Shown piece by piece: positions 17,430 to 26,594 of a stretch of DNA of 64,000 bases. Source of the DNA: Lysinibacillus antri. Lineage in GTDB: Bacteria; Bacillota; Bacilli; Bacillales_A; Planococcaceae. Made by a program: the position numbers and the translations under genes. The first letter of the stretch is position 1, and each line of letters begins with the position of its first letter. The notes beneath the pieces were generated by a model. That model was given only the letters and a program-made list of their open reading frames with translations, searched no databases and had not been told where the DNA came from. The stretch spans positions 1 to 64,000 of the forward strand of contig NZ_RYYR01000020.1 of NCBI RefSeq assembly GCF_003977595.1. Direction: 5' to 3'.

Positions 17430-18084
17430 TGCAATGATCGTAGAAGATCAAGAATTAATAAGAAAAAGTTTGAAAATCGTTTTGGAAAGCATTTCGGATA
17501 TTCGAATTATTGGAATGGCGGCAAATGGAGAAGAAGCCATTCAACTATGTGAATGGGACAATCCTGACATTGTGTTAATGGATATTCAAATGCCAGTAAT
17601 GGACGGAGTAAAAGCAACAGAAGTAATAAAAAGTCAAATGCCGCATATAAAGGTCATTATCTTAACAACTTTCCAAGATATTACACACGTCATGAATGCT
17701 TTGAATGCAGGTGCAGAAGGGTATATTTTAAAAGCAGTGGATCCTCAGTTTTTAGTTGATGGAATTAAAATGGTTTATCATGGCGGGTCATTAATTCCAC
17801 AAGAGCTAGCAAAAGAAGTGTTCCAGTCAATCCACCATAGTCAGGTAAAAGATACAATAGAGCATACCTCAAATGAAAATGCCTATGATTTAAATCAACA
17901 GGAATTAAAAGTTTTAAAATTTTTAGCACAAGGTCTTTCCAATAAGGCGATTTCCGAGAGAATGTTTTTATCTTTAGGTACTGTCAAAAACTATATTTCT
18001 AATATTTATTCCAAATTAAACGTAAAAAATCGTTCTTCAGCGATTACGAAAGCAATTGAGGAAAGTATTATTAAGGATAAATAG
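17422..18084 (+). CDS. response regulator, NarL/LuxR family
   Basis: A 220-residue cognate regulator: a receiver domain with phospho-accepting Asp54 (IVLMDIQMPVMDG) and conserved Thr/Lys (ILTTF, ILKAVD), then a LuxR helix-turn-helix (LNQQELKVLKFLAQGLSNKAISERMFLSLGTVKNYISNIYSKL). It overlaps the kinase gene at its start and abuts the DinB gene, suggesting a three-gene unit. Targets are unknown; autoregulation is common in this family. Confidence 0.9.
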   Translation: MINAMIVEDQELIRKSLKIVLESISDIRIIGMAANGEEAIQLCEWDNPDIVLMDIQMPVMDGVKATEVIKSQMPHIKVIILTTFQDITHVMNALNAGAEGYILKAVDPQFLVDGIKMVYHGGSLIPQELAKEVFQSIHHSQVKDTIEHTSNENAYDLNQQELKVLKFLAQGLSNKAISERMFLSLGTVKNYISNIYSKLNVKNRSSAITKAIEESIIKDK

Positions 18085-18098
18085 TGGGGGAAATTCAA

Positions 18099-18533
18099 TT
18101 GAAAACGATTCAAAAGATGTATGATCATTTACATTGGGCAAATCAGCGTATTCTTGAAGCATTAGAAAGTAGTAAAGATGAGGAGGTCATTCGTTTATTT
18201 TCTCATATATTATTTGCCGAAAAAGTATGGCTGACGCGATTACAAGGAGTGGATAGTTCACATTTGCCTATTTGGTCAGATATCGGTTTAGAAGGCTGTG
18301 CGGAACTTGTGAAACAGAATGAAGAGGGTTTAACAACATTTCTTAAGGAAGCAAATCTGGATAAAATAATATGTTACAAAAATAGTAAGGGCACACAGTT
18401 TGAGAATTCCGTACGTGATGTTTTAACCCATGTAGCCTTACATGGACAATATCATCGAGGACAAATTAACTCACGACTTCGAGCAAGTGGAAGTGAACCG
18501 GTGAATGTTGATTTTATTACATTTGTGAGATAG
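18099..18533 (+). CDS. DinB-family four-helix protein
   Basis: A 144-residue protein of the DinB/YfiT-like metal-binding four-helix family: N-terminal MYDHLHWANQRILEAL, a first His in LFSHILFAEKVWL and the pair in THVALHGQYHRGQI. These three His residues usually bind a divalent metal. I place the start at TTG 18099 because GGGGG lies about 9 bases upstream; a GTG at 18084 sits on top of that ribosome site. Family members act as thiol or S-transferases in some species, but the role here is not known. It is probably cotranscribed with the two-component genes. Confidence 0.8.
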   Translation: MKTIQKMYDHLHWANQRILEALESSKDEEVIRLFSHILFAEKVWLTRLQGVDSSHLPIWSDIGLEGCAELVKQNEEGLTTFLKEANLDKIICYKNSKGTQFENSVRDVLTHVALHGQYHRGQINSRLRASGSEPVNVDFITFVR

Positions 18534-18622
18534 TTGCTTTCATAAACGCTTAGAACCAGATGGACATTTGTAGGAAGTGGTTTGGAGTCGAGCATGGAAA
18601 ATTGAATAAGTTGAAATTGTGT

Positions 18623-18674
18623 AAAATATGAACCTTCCAATCAAAGTTCGAGATGGAAGGTTCATATTTTATAT
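18623..18674. terminator. strong bidirectional terminator
   Basis: A perfect 17-bp stem (AAAATATGAACCTTCCA with TGGAAGGTTCATATTTT) sits between the DinB gene and the convergent DUF2062 gene. Confidence 0.85.
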
Positions 18675-18703
18675 ATGTAATTATCGAGTATGGGTATTGT
18701 TGG

Positions 18704-19216
18704 CTATTCTCTAAGGGAAATCTTATTGGAATATTTTCGGCTACTAATTTTATTTAAAATCTGCAAGTTATACTTTTTAAATAGGAAATACATAATAAAG
18801 TAACTTAAGAGGGAGGAGATCAGGATATTGATCGCTGCTCCCGTTAGAAATAAGAAGCCACTAGAATGAAAGCCATCCACTACTCCTTCAACGGTATGTT
18901 GAATTGCATCTATGTATACAACTTCTTCAGGTTCATCGATTTTAGTATGTCGATTTAATAGAAAGCTTCCCACCTGATAATTTAATATGAACAGCAGTGG
19001 CCAAATCAGTGTTCCAATAATCCCACCTATAAAGGCTGCAACTGTGTTCGCTTTCACTAGTTTAGCTAGACCCACTGACAGGAGAGGGCCTACCCCAAAT
19101 GTAGGCAGCCAGTTTGGTATTAGCCCTATCGAAAGACCCAATGCTACTTGATGTGGGCTTGATTTCAATCGAAATAGGCGAATTAGATAATATTTTATTT
19201 TACGTTTTAGTTTCAT
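18704..19216 (-). CDS. DUF2062 membrane protein
   Basis: A 170-residue membrane protein with the DUF2062 pattern SSPHQVALGLSIGLIPNWLPTFG near the N-terminus and three to four hydrophobic helices. The function of the family is unknown; members often sit with lipid or cell-envelope glycosyltransferase genes. It lies 69 bases downstream of pssA on the same strand, with a strong AAAGGGGGGG ribosome site. A link to phospholipid or envelope metabolism is inferred from position. Confidence 0.8.
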   Translation of the reverse strand: MKLKRKIKYYLIRLFRLKSSPHQVALGLSIGLIPNWLPTFGVGPLLSVGLAKLVKANTVAAFIGGIIGTLIWPLLFILNYQVGSFLLNRHTKIDEPEEVVYIDAIQHTVEGVVDGFHSSGFLFLTGAAINILISSLLSYFIMYFLFKKYNLQILNKISSRKYSNKISLRE

Positions 19217-19285
19217 CCGTTCCCCCCCTTTACTCTACAACTTAAAATATGCTACGTGTTTTAATGGAAATGGGTTTTAATTCTA

Positions 19286-19972
19286 CTATCGATTTTTTAT
19301 CTTTTTTAGTAATTGATAGCATAAGTAGAAGATATAAGTTGGTACTGCAAAATAAAGTAGATAAGGAAACTTTCCATAAGTTCCTTTATAAATAACGAAT
19401 AATAAACAACCAAAAAAGATCGTAACAATTGTGCCGTACTTCGGTAATGGCACTTCTTTTAAGCTAGGAATTCGAAGCTTACTAACCATTAAAAAGCAAA
19501 GCGCTGTAAAGATTACGGCGATCACAATATTAGGAATGTGATAATTAAATAATGTAAGTACTGCTAAAATTCCACCTGCTGCCGTAATGGGTACACCAAC
19601 AAAATAATTTATAGATGTTTTATTCGAGCTTATATTAAATCTTGCCAATCGAAATGCCCCGAACAATGGGAATAGTCCAGCAATCGCCATGCCGAGTAAT
19701 CCAAATTGATAAAAATAAGTATAATAAATTAGAAAAGATGGAGCGACGCCGAATGTAACAATGTCTGCTAATGAATCTAGTTCTTTTCCTAAAGTACTAT
19801 CAGCGTTTAAAATTCTAGCTAATCTTCCGTCCATACTGTCTAGCATCATCCCAATGATAATTAAAATCGCGGCATTTTTAAAATGACCATTTGCAGCAAA
19901 TCCAATGGAAAGAAAACCGCAATACAGATTACCTAAAGTTATTAGATTCGGGATACTTTTCTTAAAGCGCAA
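19286..19972 (-). CDS. pssA: CDP-diacylglycerol-serine O-phosphatidyltransferase
   Basis: A 228-residue integral membrane enzyme that makes phosphatidylserine, the precursor of phosphatidylethanolamine. The CDP-alcohol phosphatidyltransferase signature is complete: DGRLAR, eight residues, then G-KEL-D-SLA-D. The N-terminal IPNLITLGNLYCGFLSIG is characteristic of PssA. The start is TTG 19972, supported by TAGGTGAT just upstream. No psd decarboxylase lies next to it. It may share a transcript with the DUF2062 gene. Confidence 0.9.
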   Translation of the reverse strand: MRFKKSIPNLITLGNLYCGFLSIGFAANGHFKNAAILIIIGMMLDSMDGRLARILNADSTLGKELDSLADIVTFGVAPSFLIYYTYFYQFGLLGMAIAGLFPLFGAFRLARFNISSNKTSINYFVGVPITAAGGILAVLTLFNYHIPNIVIAVIFTALCFLMVSKLRIPSLKEVPLPKYGTIVTIFFGCLLFVIYKGTYGKFPYLLYFAVPTYIFYLCYQLLKKIKNR

Positions 19973-20174
19973 ATTCGATCACCTACTATTTATATTTATG
20001 AGTATCAAACAGATTGTATTTCATTTTCTATTTGATGGATATTTAGGACTATTGAGTGTTTGATTTTATCACTTAACTCATCTTGTGTCGAGATAAACAA
20101 GAAAATAGCATATTGTTTGCATTTGACATTTAGCAATTAAAATAGCATAGATCTAAAAGTCACAACCTATATCA

Positions 20175-20237
20175 TTTCTAGAAATTCATGTTATGATAAT
20201 TCAAATCTAGTTGGAAAATTTAAGTTTTTTCTAGAAA
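20175..20237. promoter_or_regulatory. paired palindromes in front of the MFS gene
   Basis: The same 10-bp palindrome TTTCTAGAAA occurs at 20175-20184 and 20228-20237, 53 bases apart (about five helical turns), bracketing a TATGAT at 20192-20197. The second copy sits directly before the ribosome site. This is what a cooperative or looping repressor site could look like. Confidence 0.4.
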
Positions 20238-20250
20238 GGTAGAGTAGATT

Positions 20251-21546
20251 ATGGTGCAAAAAAATCGTGAAGAAGTGCTGGATGTCGAAACGACTTCGGT
20301 ACAAAGCGATATTCTTTCTTCAGAAAAACAGAAAGCGTTATATAAGCGGACGTTATTCGTTGTGAGTGTTTCGCAAATTTTTGGTGGTGCGGGACTAGCA
20401 GCGGGTGTTACAGTGGGGGCACTGATTGCTCAACAAATGCTTGGGACGGATGCTTATGCGGGCGTTCCTACAGCTTTATTTACGTTAGGGTCAGCAGGGG
20501 CAGCATTAATGGTTGGGCGACTTTCGCAAAGGTTTGGTCGCCGAATCGGACTAACAACAGGTTTTCTAATCGGTGGGCTTGGCGCAATAGGTGTGATCAT
20601 GGCCGCCATCGTAAATAGTATTTTCTTATTATTTCTATCCCTACTTATTTATGGTGCAGGAACAGCCACAAATTTACAAGCTCGTTATGCAGGGACGGAC
20701 TTAGCGAATAGTAAACAGCGCGCAACAGCGATTAGTACTACAATGGTCTTTACAACATTTGGTGCCGTTGCAGGTCCTAATTTAGTGAATGTGATGGGGA
20801 ATTTTGCTCTTTCTATCGGTGTTCCATCACTCGCAGGCCCATTCATTTTAGCCGCAACCGCATATATTTTAGCAGGTGTTGTTCTTTTCATCATGCTTCG
20901 TCCAGATCCGTTGGTGATCGCTAGAATGATCGAGGCAACGAACCCACAGACTAGTAGTAACGTAGATTTGCCAACAACTGAAAAAATACAAAACAAAAGA
21001 GGCGTAATCGTTGGGGCTACGATTATGGTTCTTACTCAGATTGTTATGGTAGCCATTATGACCATGACACCTGTTCATATGAGACATCACGGGCATGACT
21101 TGGGCGCAATAGGTCTAGTCATTGGGTTTCATATAGGTGCTATGTATCTTCCTTCCTTAGTGACAGGCATCCTTGTTGATAAGTTAGGGCGTACCGCGAT
21201 GGCGATTGCTTCTGGAACGACATTGCTTCTAGCAGGTTTAACCGCCGCATTTGCATCAGGCGATTCGATGGTGTTTCTAGTAATTGCGCTTTCTTTACTA
21301 GGATTAGGGTGGAATTTTGGGTTGATCAGTGGGACAGCGCTTATTGTGGATTCAACGGACATTTCTACACGAGCGAAAACTCAAGGAACTGTAGATGTTT
21401 TGATTGCATTGTCGGGGGCTGCTGGTGGCGTATTATCTGGAATGGTTGTAGCAGGGTCAAGCTATTTAACGTTATCATTAATTGGCGGGCTTTTATCCTT
21501 ATTCCTCATTCCAGTTATGTTATGGTCGCGTGGAGGTAAAAAATAA
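20251..21546 (+). CDS. MFS transporter
   Basis: A 431-residue, 12-helix carrier with a 35-residue cytoplasmic lead. Motif A appears as GRLSQRFGRRIGLTTG after helix 2, and a second copy in the C-terminal half (GILVDKLGRTAMA). The central loop is short. The sequence resembles YfkF/YcxA-like MFS permeases of Bacilli, mostly uncharacterised. ATG 20251 follows AAAGGTAGAG. It stands alone between pssA and the coiled-coil gene; the substrate cannot be inferred. Confidence 0.8.
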   Translation: MVQKNREEVLDVETTSVQSDILSSEKQKALYKRTLFVVSVSQIFGGAGLAAGVTVGALIAQQMLGTDAYAGVPTALFTLGSAGAALMVGRLSQRFGRRIGLTTGFLIGGLGAIGVIMAAIVNSIFLLFLSLLIYGAGTATNLQARYAGTDLANSKQRATAISTTMVFTTFGAVAGPNLVNVMGNFALSIGVPSLAGPFILAATAYILAGVVLFIMLRPDPLVIARMIEATNPQTSSNVDLPTTEKIQNKRGVIVGATIMVLTQIVMVAIMTMTPVHMRHHGHDLGAIGLVIGFHIGAMYLPSLVTGILVDKLGRTAMAIASGTTLLLAGLTAAFASGDSMVFLVIALSLLGLGWNFGLISGTALIVDSTDISTRAKTQGTVDVLIALSGAAGGVLSGMVVAGSSYLTLSLIGGLLSLFLIPVMLWSRGGKK

Positions 21547-21565
21547 GCATCTATCAATTGAACGA

Positions 21566-21616
21566 AGCGATTACAGAAGTTCAGTGGAAACTGAAAATCT
21601 GTGATCGCTCTTTTTA
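21566..21616 (+). terminator. terminator of the MFS gene
   Basis: AGCGATTACAGA pairs with TCTGTGATCGCT around an inner TTCAGT/ACTGAA stem, followed by CTTTTTATG. Confidence 0.75.
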
Positions 21617-21780
21617 TGACTTTCTTTGGGAATCTTTTCTCAATCTTCCTCCATAAAATCTACAACAAACATCCATAAAATTACATAGTATACCCCATGA
21701 ATTTGTTATGATTACAATACGGAAGATTTCTGTATCTTTCAGAAGTTGTAAGTTTGCTATATAAAAGGGGAGAGAGTTTA

Positions 21781-24273
21781 ATGACAACAGTACAAATGAA
21801 AGCACATTATCCAACAAATAATGAAAGGGGTTTCACAAAGCCAGATATTTTATTTTTTGCGAATATTCATTTTTCCTTGGAGCATTTATTAAAGGAGCTT
21901 CCGCAAGAGGCGATTTTATTATTTCATTCGCTTATTGAACAATTTGAGGAAAGGGACCCTAACTTTTTTGAAACATTAAATGATCGTAAAAAATGGGAAA
22001 CTGCACTCAAAAAGTATTCGCATCTTAAGTTGAAACCATCACAGTTTACGAAAGTTTTTGACGAGGTTTGTACATTTTTTTCAAAGAAAAGCAGTAATCA
22101 CTTTATCTATGAAATAGCAGATTATTTTAGAATAGCAACATATGAAACGGAAGGTAAAGCGAGTTGGTTTTCATTTGATAATTATGACGGCGAATCCATT
22201 CCATTTACGTCAGAACGGATTGATAGTAACGATGGCATTCAATTTCATGATGTAAATGGAGAGAAAAAGAGCATTTCTCCTCATGTATTAATGGTCATTC
22301 GTTTACTTGATGATGAAGCAATGAAGCGTTTAGAAATATTTAAAATAAAAGCGAAATTGGATGAAACGATTCCTGAGCATATTCAACTATTACTGGCGAC
22401 ATGTTTAGATGATGAGAGAACGAATGCATTTATGAAAGTGTTGACGAATCCTCTTGCTACTTCTATACAGGCGGTCATTTCGTATTATAAATTATTCCGA
22501 TTTTTAGAAGATGCGTACACGAGTGAGCAGGATGAAGAGATTGAATATAACATATCGACCTACTATGCTCAATTAAGACAACAATTTTATCGCATCGTAT
22601 CGAGCAATTATTTATTATATGTTTCGAGTAAACGTGAACGCGATGAAAAATCAGCAGCATCCAACAAAGCGAAATTAGAGGAAACAGTTGAGAAGTTAGA
22701 GAAGCAAAAAGAACTCAATAAAGAACTAAAAAAGCAACAAGCAGAGTTGAAAAAACAGCAAAAAGAGATAAAAGCGCCACCAAAGCAAATTATGGAGCAA
22801 CTAAGCAATCCTGAACTAGAACAATTGACAGAAAATCTTAAAAGCCTTCATTTAAGATATAAACGGTTAGAGCAAGAAAAATCACGTGATGAGTCTAGAC
22901 TGGATCAAGAAATTAAGAAATTAAAACAAGACAATAGCACGCTACAGAAAAAATTGCAGCCACTATTAAAGATTACAGAGCAACCTAAAATTGAAACGAT
23001 TCCACAGTGGTTGGAGCTAGGTCGAGAGCTTATTCAAAATATAAACGAAGTAGAAGAACAGCAAATTCGTGAATTTTTTGAGTTTTTCCTCATAGTTTGT
23101 GAAGAACAAAAAGCACTAAGACCAAAGCAAGAGCTCGCTAGTAATTTATTTGGTTATGTTTCTGTTTCAAAGGAAGGTCATTATATCCATTTAGGAGATG
23201 GCAAGGAGGAACGGATTTCTGGTATTCCAGTGCACATTTATTTGGCGGATGGGCAATTTGTTCAAGTAACATCCGATTTTCAATATGTGCAAGATTATCC
23301 GGATTTTTTAGATGGTTCATTACACGGACAAGCTTTCAATTTTAGTGTAGTTAAAATGAAAGATGACCTGCCGTATGTTTATAGTAATGGGACACTGAAG
23401 GCGATTACGCATGAGCCGTCTATTCAGCTACGTGATGGACAAATTGTATCGTTTAATAGTGAGAACGAGCTCATTCGTTTTTATAAGAAGCAACGACTGC
23501 AGTTAGATTTATTCGAGGAGTCGATAAAGTTAAAAAAGCATGAGCCGTATTTTGTGCAGAAGGTGTTGCCGACGGGGGCAGTCGTAACGAACGCTTTTAC
23601 GAAAGAGGAAAGCTTTATAACCTTTAGTAATGCAGAAGAGTTGCAGGATGGGCAATTGATTACGACGATTGATCACAATATCATTCGCACTTTTTCTGGA
23701 GCATTTTATAAATTATCCAGTTTCTATGGTCGTTCCGAACTAGTATCGGTTTGTGAAAATGATGATGTATGTTTTGGTAAAAAGCTTAGCCGGGAAATTG
23801 TGATCATCAAAAATATTCCGTCACACGTGACAATTTCAGTTGGTGATACAATACGAATTGATGAGTGGCACAACTATTTAGAACTAGTAAAATCAGAAGT
23901 AATCGAGGAAGAAACGTTAGAGAAACGACTTTCTAGACGGTCTGCTTCGACAAATAAGGAAACGATTACACCTGTAGCACACCCAGAAATCAAAAGTTCG
24001 GGTTTAATTGTAGGAAATCCTGCATTTTTTGAAAACTACGGGCAGCAGTTTAATCAGTATGGTTATGACATTGAGGGAATGGATGGATATGAAAGCTTTA
24101 GTCGAATTAAGCATGCAGCAAAAGATAAAGACTTTATCGTAGTTTGTACAGGCTTTATATCACATGACAATATGTATGCAATTAAAGATACTTTTCCGTC
24201 CAATCAAGTCATTTATACAGAACGCGACGGTGCTACACAAATTGCCCTTAAATTAAAAAGTTCGAATTTCTAA
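21781..24273 (+). CDS. large coiled-coil protein with C-terminal DUF2325
   Basis: An 830-residue cytoplasmic protein of unknown function. Residues about 1-290 are helical with no recognised domain. About 290-390 is a strongly charged coiled coil (KLEKQKELNKELKKQQAELK region). About 400-720 is beta-rich, with recurring strand patterns such as LRDGQIVSFNSEN and LADGQFVQVTSDF that may be small barrel repeats. The last about 95 residues match DUF2325 (SSGLIVGNPAFFENYGQQFN ... IVVCTGFISHDNMYAIKDTF ... IYTERDGATQI), a Rossmann-like domain. ATG 21781 follows GGGGAGAG. It is a single-gene unit. Confidence 0.7.
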   Translation: MTTVQMKAHYPTNNERGFTKPDILFFANIHFSLEHLLKELPQEAILLFHSLIEQFEERDPNFFETLNDRKKWETALKKYSHLKLKPSQFTKVFDEVCTFFSKKSSNHFIYEIADYFRIATYETEGKASWFSFDNYDGESIPFTSERIDSNDGIQFHDVNGEKKSISPHVLMVIRLLDDEAMKRLEIFKIKAKLDETIPEHIQLLLATCLDDERTNAFMKVLTNPLATSIQAVISYYKLFRFLEDAYTSEQDEEIEYNISTYYAQLRQQFYRIVSSNYLLYVSSKRERDEKSAASNKAKLEETVEKLEKQKELNKELKKQQAELKKQQKEIKAPPKQIMEQLSNPELEQLTENLKSLHLRYKRLEQEKSRDESRLDQEIKKLKQDNSTLQKKLQPLLKITEQPKIETIPQWLELGRELIQNINEVEEQQIREFFEFFLIVCEEQKALRPKQELASNLFGYVSVSKEGHYIHLGDGKEERISGIPVHIYLADGQFVQVTSDFQYVQDYPDFLDGSLHGQAFNFSVVKMKDDLPYVYSNGTLKAITHEPSIQLRDGQIVSFNSENELIRFYKKQRLQLDLFEESIKLKKHEPYFVQKVLPTGAVVTNAFTKEESFITFSNAEELQDGQLITTIDHNIIRTFSGAFYKLSSFYGRSELVSVCENDDVCFGKKLSREIVIIKNIPSHVTISVGDTIRIDEWHNYLELVKSEVIEEETLEKRLSRRSASTNKETITPVAHPEIKSSGLIVGNPAFFENYGQQFNQYGYDIEGMDGYESFSRIKHAAKDKDFIVVCTGFISHDNMYAIKDTFPSNQVIYTERDGATQIALKLKSSNF

Positions 24274-24451
24274 AATCTTATAACTAAACTACAACGAAAT
24301 TTCATTTGAGGAAATGAATCAAATGAGTTACACGTTGGCAAGCTTGGCCAAATAATGGATGATTATTAAAACCATATCTTTTGCAAAAAAGTATGAATAT
24401 GCTACCATCTAAACCATAGCAATTCAGAATGATTTAAGAGAGGTTAAATGG

Positions 24452-25345
24452 ATGACACATATTCCACTTATTGTTGATGGGGATTGGTTAGAGGCACGTC
24501 TTGGGGATAAAAATTTACGCCTTATTGATGCAACGACGTTTTTAAAAATTCCAGAGGGTGAAGGGTTTCCGGAGCTTTGGTCTGGATTTGAAGCATACAA
24601 GGAGGAGCATATTCCAGGCGCAGCTTATGCAGACCTTTTAAAAGATTTCACAGACCCAAATGGCAAAGCACCCTTTACCATTGCTACACGCGAGCAATTT
24701 TTAAAAGCGGTTGAATCACTTGGAATAACAGAGGATACGTATGTCGTAATTTACGATCGTGGTCCGCTTGTGAATGTAGATATTTTAGCATCGGATTGGT
24801 CAGCGCGGTTACGTTGGCAGTTAAAATATGAAGGCTTTGACAATGTTGCCGTATTAGACGGCGGCTTCCGTAAGTGGAAACTGGATGGGCGTCCAACAGA
24901 GTCTGGGGTTTCTGAATATTCGCCTGCTCCATTCCCAGGTCAGCGTCGCGAACATTTAATCGTTTCAAAAGAAGATGTGAAAGCGGCATTAGGTAAGGAA
25001 GACATTATATTAATTAATAGTCTGTCAGAGGCTGATTTCCGCGGCGAAACGACAACGTACCCACGCCCTGGTCATATTCCAGGGAGTAAGCATGCCTTTT
25101 TCGGCTCACACTCAAATCCTGAAACACGATTACTTTTCGATGATGAAACGCTCCGTGCAACTTTCGAAAAGTTAGGTGCTTTAGATCCGAACAAAAAGGT
25201 CATTACCTATTGTGGTGGCGGGATTGCAGCAACGTGGAATGCCCTTTTATTAAACAAACTTGGACAAGAAAATGTGGCGGTATATGATGGCTCTATGAAT
25301 GAATGGGCCAGTGACGAAAGCTGTCCATTAGTAACCCTAGTGTAA
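24452..25345 (+). CDS. sulfurtransferase (thiosulfate or 3-mercaptopyruvate type)
   Basis: A 297-residue two-domain rhodanese. The inactive N-terminal domain carries EEHIPGAAYADLLKDF and the active C-terminal one RPGHIPGSKHAFF and the active-site loop TYCGGGIAATW, whose Cys carries the persulfide. The loop CGGGIAA departs from the CGSGVTA of mercaptopyruvate enzymes and the CRKGVTA of rhodaneses, so the donor is uncertain. A terminator follows. It is a stand-alone gene, likely in cysteine or cyanide/sulfur metabolism. Confidence 0.85.
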   Translation: MTHIPLIVDGDWLEARLGDKNLRLIDATTFLKIPEGEGFPELWSGFEAYKEEHIPGAAYADLLKDFTDPNGKAPFTIATREQFLKAVESLGITEDTYVVIYDRGPLVNVDILASDWSARLRWQLKYEGFDNVAVLDGGFRKWKLDGRPTESGVSEYSPAPFPGQRREHLIVSKEDVKAALGKEDIILINSLSEADFRGETTTYPRPGHIPGSKHAFFGSHSNPETRLLFDDETLRATFEKLGALDPNKKVITYCGGGIAATWNALLLNKLGQENVAVYDGSMNEWASDESCPLVTLV

Positions 25346-25361
25346 TGAATAGCTGTAGGGG

Positions 25362-25400
25362 GACATCCGAAAAGTCATTTTTGGATGTCTCTTTCTTTTT
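25362..25400 (+). terminator. terminator of the sulfurtransferase gene
   Basis: GACATCC pairs with GGATGTC with additional A/T pairs inside, followed by CTTTCTTTTT. Confidence 0.7.
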
Positions 25401-25675
25401 AAAAGATTTTACACATCTCAAGAGTATGGTTTACCTGAGTGAAAATAGCTAATTATTTGACGTTATTATTGGAAAAGTAGAAATTTATGTTAATTTCCTA
25501 TCAATATTTCATTTGATCTTTTTATGAACAAAAATGCTAGCTTAGTATTGCTTTTTTATCTTTTAAAATGCTTTCATCCTTAATTGATATTAAATTGAAA
25601 AAAGTGAATACAAGGAAATTTCAGAAAATTTGTTGCGCGCACTTTTTATAAATGTTAAATTACTAAATATATTTA

Positions 25676-25691
25676 TGAAGTCTAAACTTCA
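25676..25691. promoter_or_regulatory. palindrome upstream of the rpiR-like gene
   Basis: TGAAGT-CTAA-ACTTCA lies 38 bases before the start of the RpiR-family regulator and is a candidate self-operator. The rest of the 25400-25728 gap is A/T-rich and shows no other clear signal. Confidence 0.3.
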
Positions 25692-25728
25692 AATGAATAA
25701 AAAATAAAGTGGGGGCTTCTTAAACTGT

Positions 25729-26589
25729 ATGGGAACGATTAAAGAACGAGTTGAACAACATTATAATTCGATCACGAAGTCTCAGCAAAAGGTGGCGAAC
25801 TTTGTATTAAATAATCCAACTTATGTAGGCGTTCATTCGGCTGCAGAAGTAGGAAAGCTCGCCGGTACAAGTGAGACGACTGTTATTCGTTTTTGCTATG
25901 CGATTGGATTAAATGGTTATGCCCAGTTACAAAAGGAACTAACAATGTATTTATTTGAGCACAACACGAATAGTACATTAGGCAATTATGTTTCATCAAA
26001 AGAAGAGCTTTTTAAGGAAAAACAGCTTTGTGAAAAAGTGATGGGGCAAACTAGTAATCAAATTGTCAGAATTGCTGAAAAAATTGATCCTAACCAATTT
26101 CATGAAACAACGAAAAAATTTCATGAAGCAAAAAGCATCTATTTAATTGGAGAAGGGGCATCAAGTTTTGCAGCGCAATGGTTTCAGTTTACATTAAATA
26201 TGCTTCGTCCCAATGTGAAGCTAGTTCAAACAGAAACGGGCATGCTGATTCGCACACTACAAGAAGTAGACGAAACATCTATTGTGATTGTTATTTCATT
26301 GCATCGCTATTATAAAGAACCGATTCAAATCGCTGAAGAATTTGTAAAGCGCGGTGTTTATACAGTTGCGATTACCGATTCAAATGTCGCACCAATTCAT
26401 GCATTTGCAAATGAAGCCTTTATATTACAGCAACCTGAATTATCGACAATTGATATGATGCCTGCACTAATTGCATTTTTAAATACACTTGTCGTTGGGA
26501 TTATGTCTCATGATGTGGAGTACTATAATCAGCAACGTGTAAAATATGATGATTTCCAAAATAGTTTTATTGCAAATCGATGGAGTTGA
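25729..26589 (+). CDS. RpiR/MurR-family transcriptional regulator
   Basis: A 286-residue regulator with an N-terminal HTH_6 domain (KSQQKVANFVLNNP ... VGKLAGTSETTVIRFCYAIGLNGYAQLQKEL) and a C-terminal SIS domain (about 130-260, KSIYLIGEGASSFAAQWFQF). SIS domains usually bind phosphosugars, but here the downstream genes handle acylated amino acids, so the effector may differ. Its end nearly touches the hydrolase gene, and the five genes to 30808 appear to form one unit. Confidence 0.85.
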   Translation: MGTIKERVEQHYNSITKSQQKVANFVLNNPTYVGVHSAAEVGKLAGTSETTVIRFCYAIGLNGYAQLQKELTMYLFEHNTNSTLGNYVSSKEELFKEKQLCEKVMGQTSNQIVRIAEKIDPNQFHETTKKFHEAKSIYLIGEGASSFAAQWFQFTLNMLRPNVKLVQTETGMLIRTLQEVDETSIVIVISLHRYYKEPIQIAEEFVKRGVYTVAITDSNVAPIHAFANEAFILQQPELSTIDMMPALIAFLNTLVVGIMSHDVEYYNQQRVKYDDFQNSFIANRWS

Positions 26590-26594
26590 TTGAA

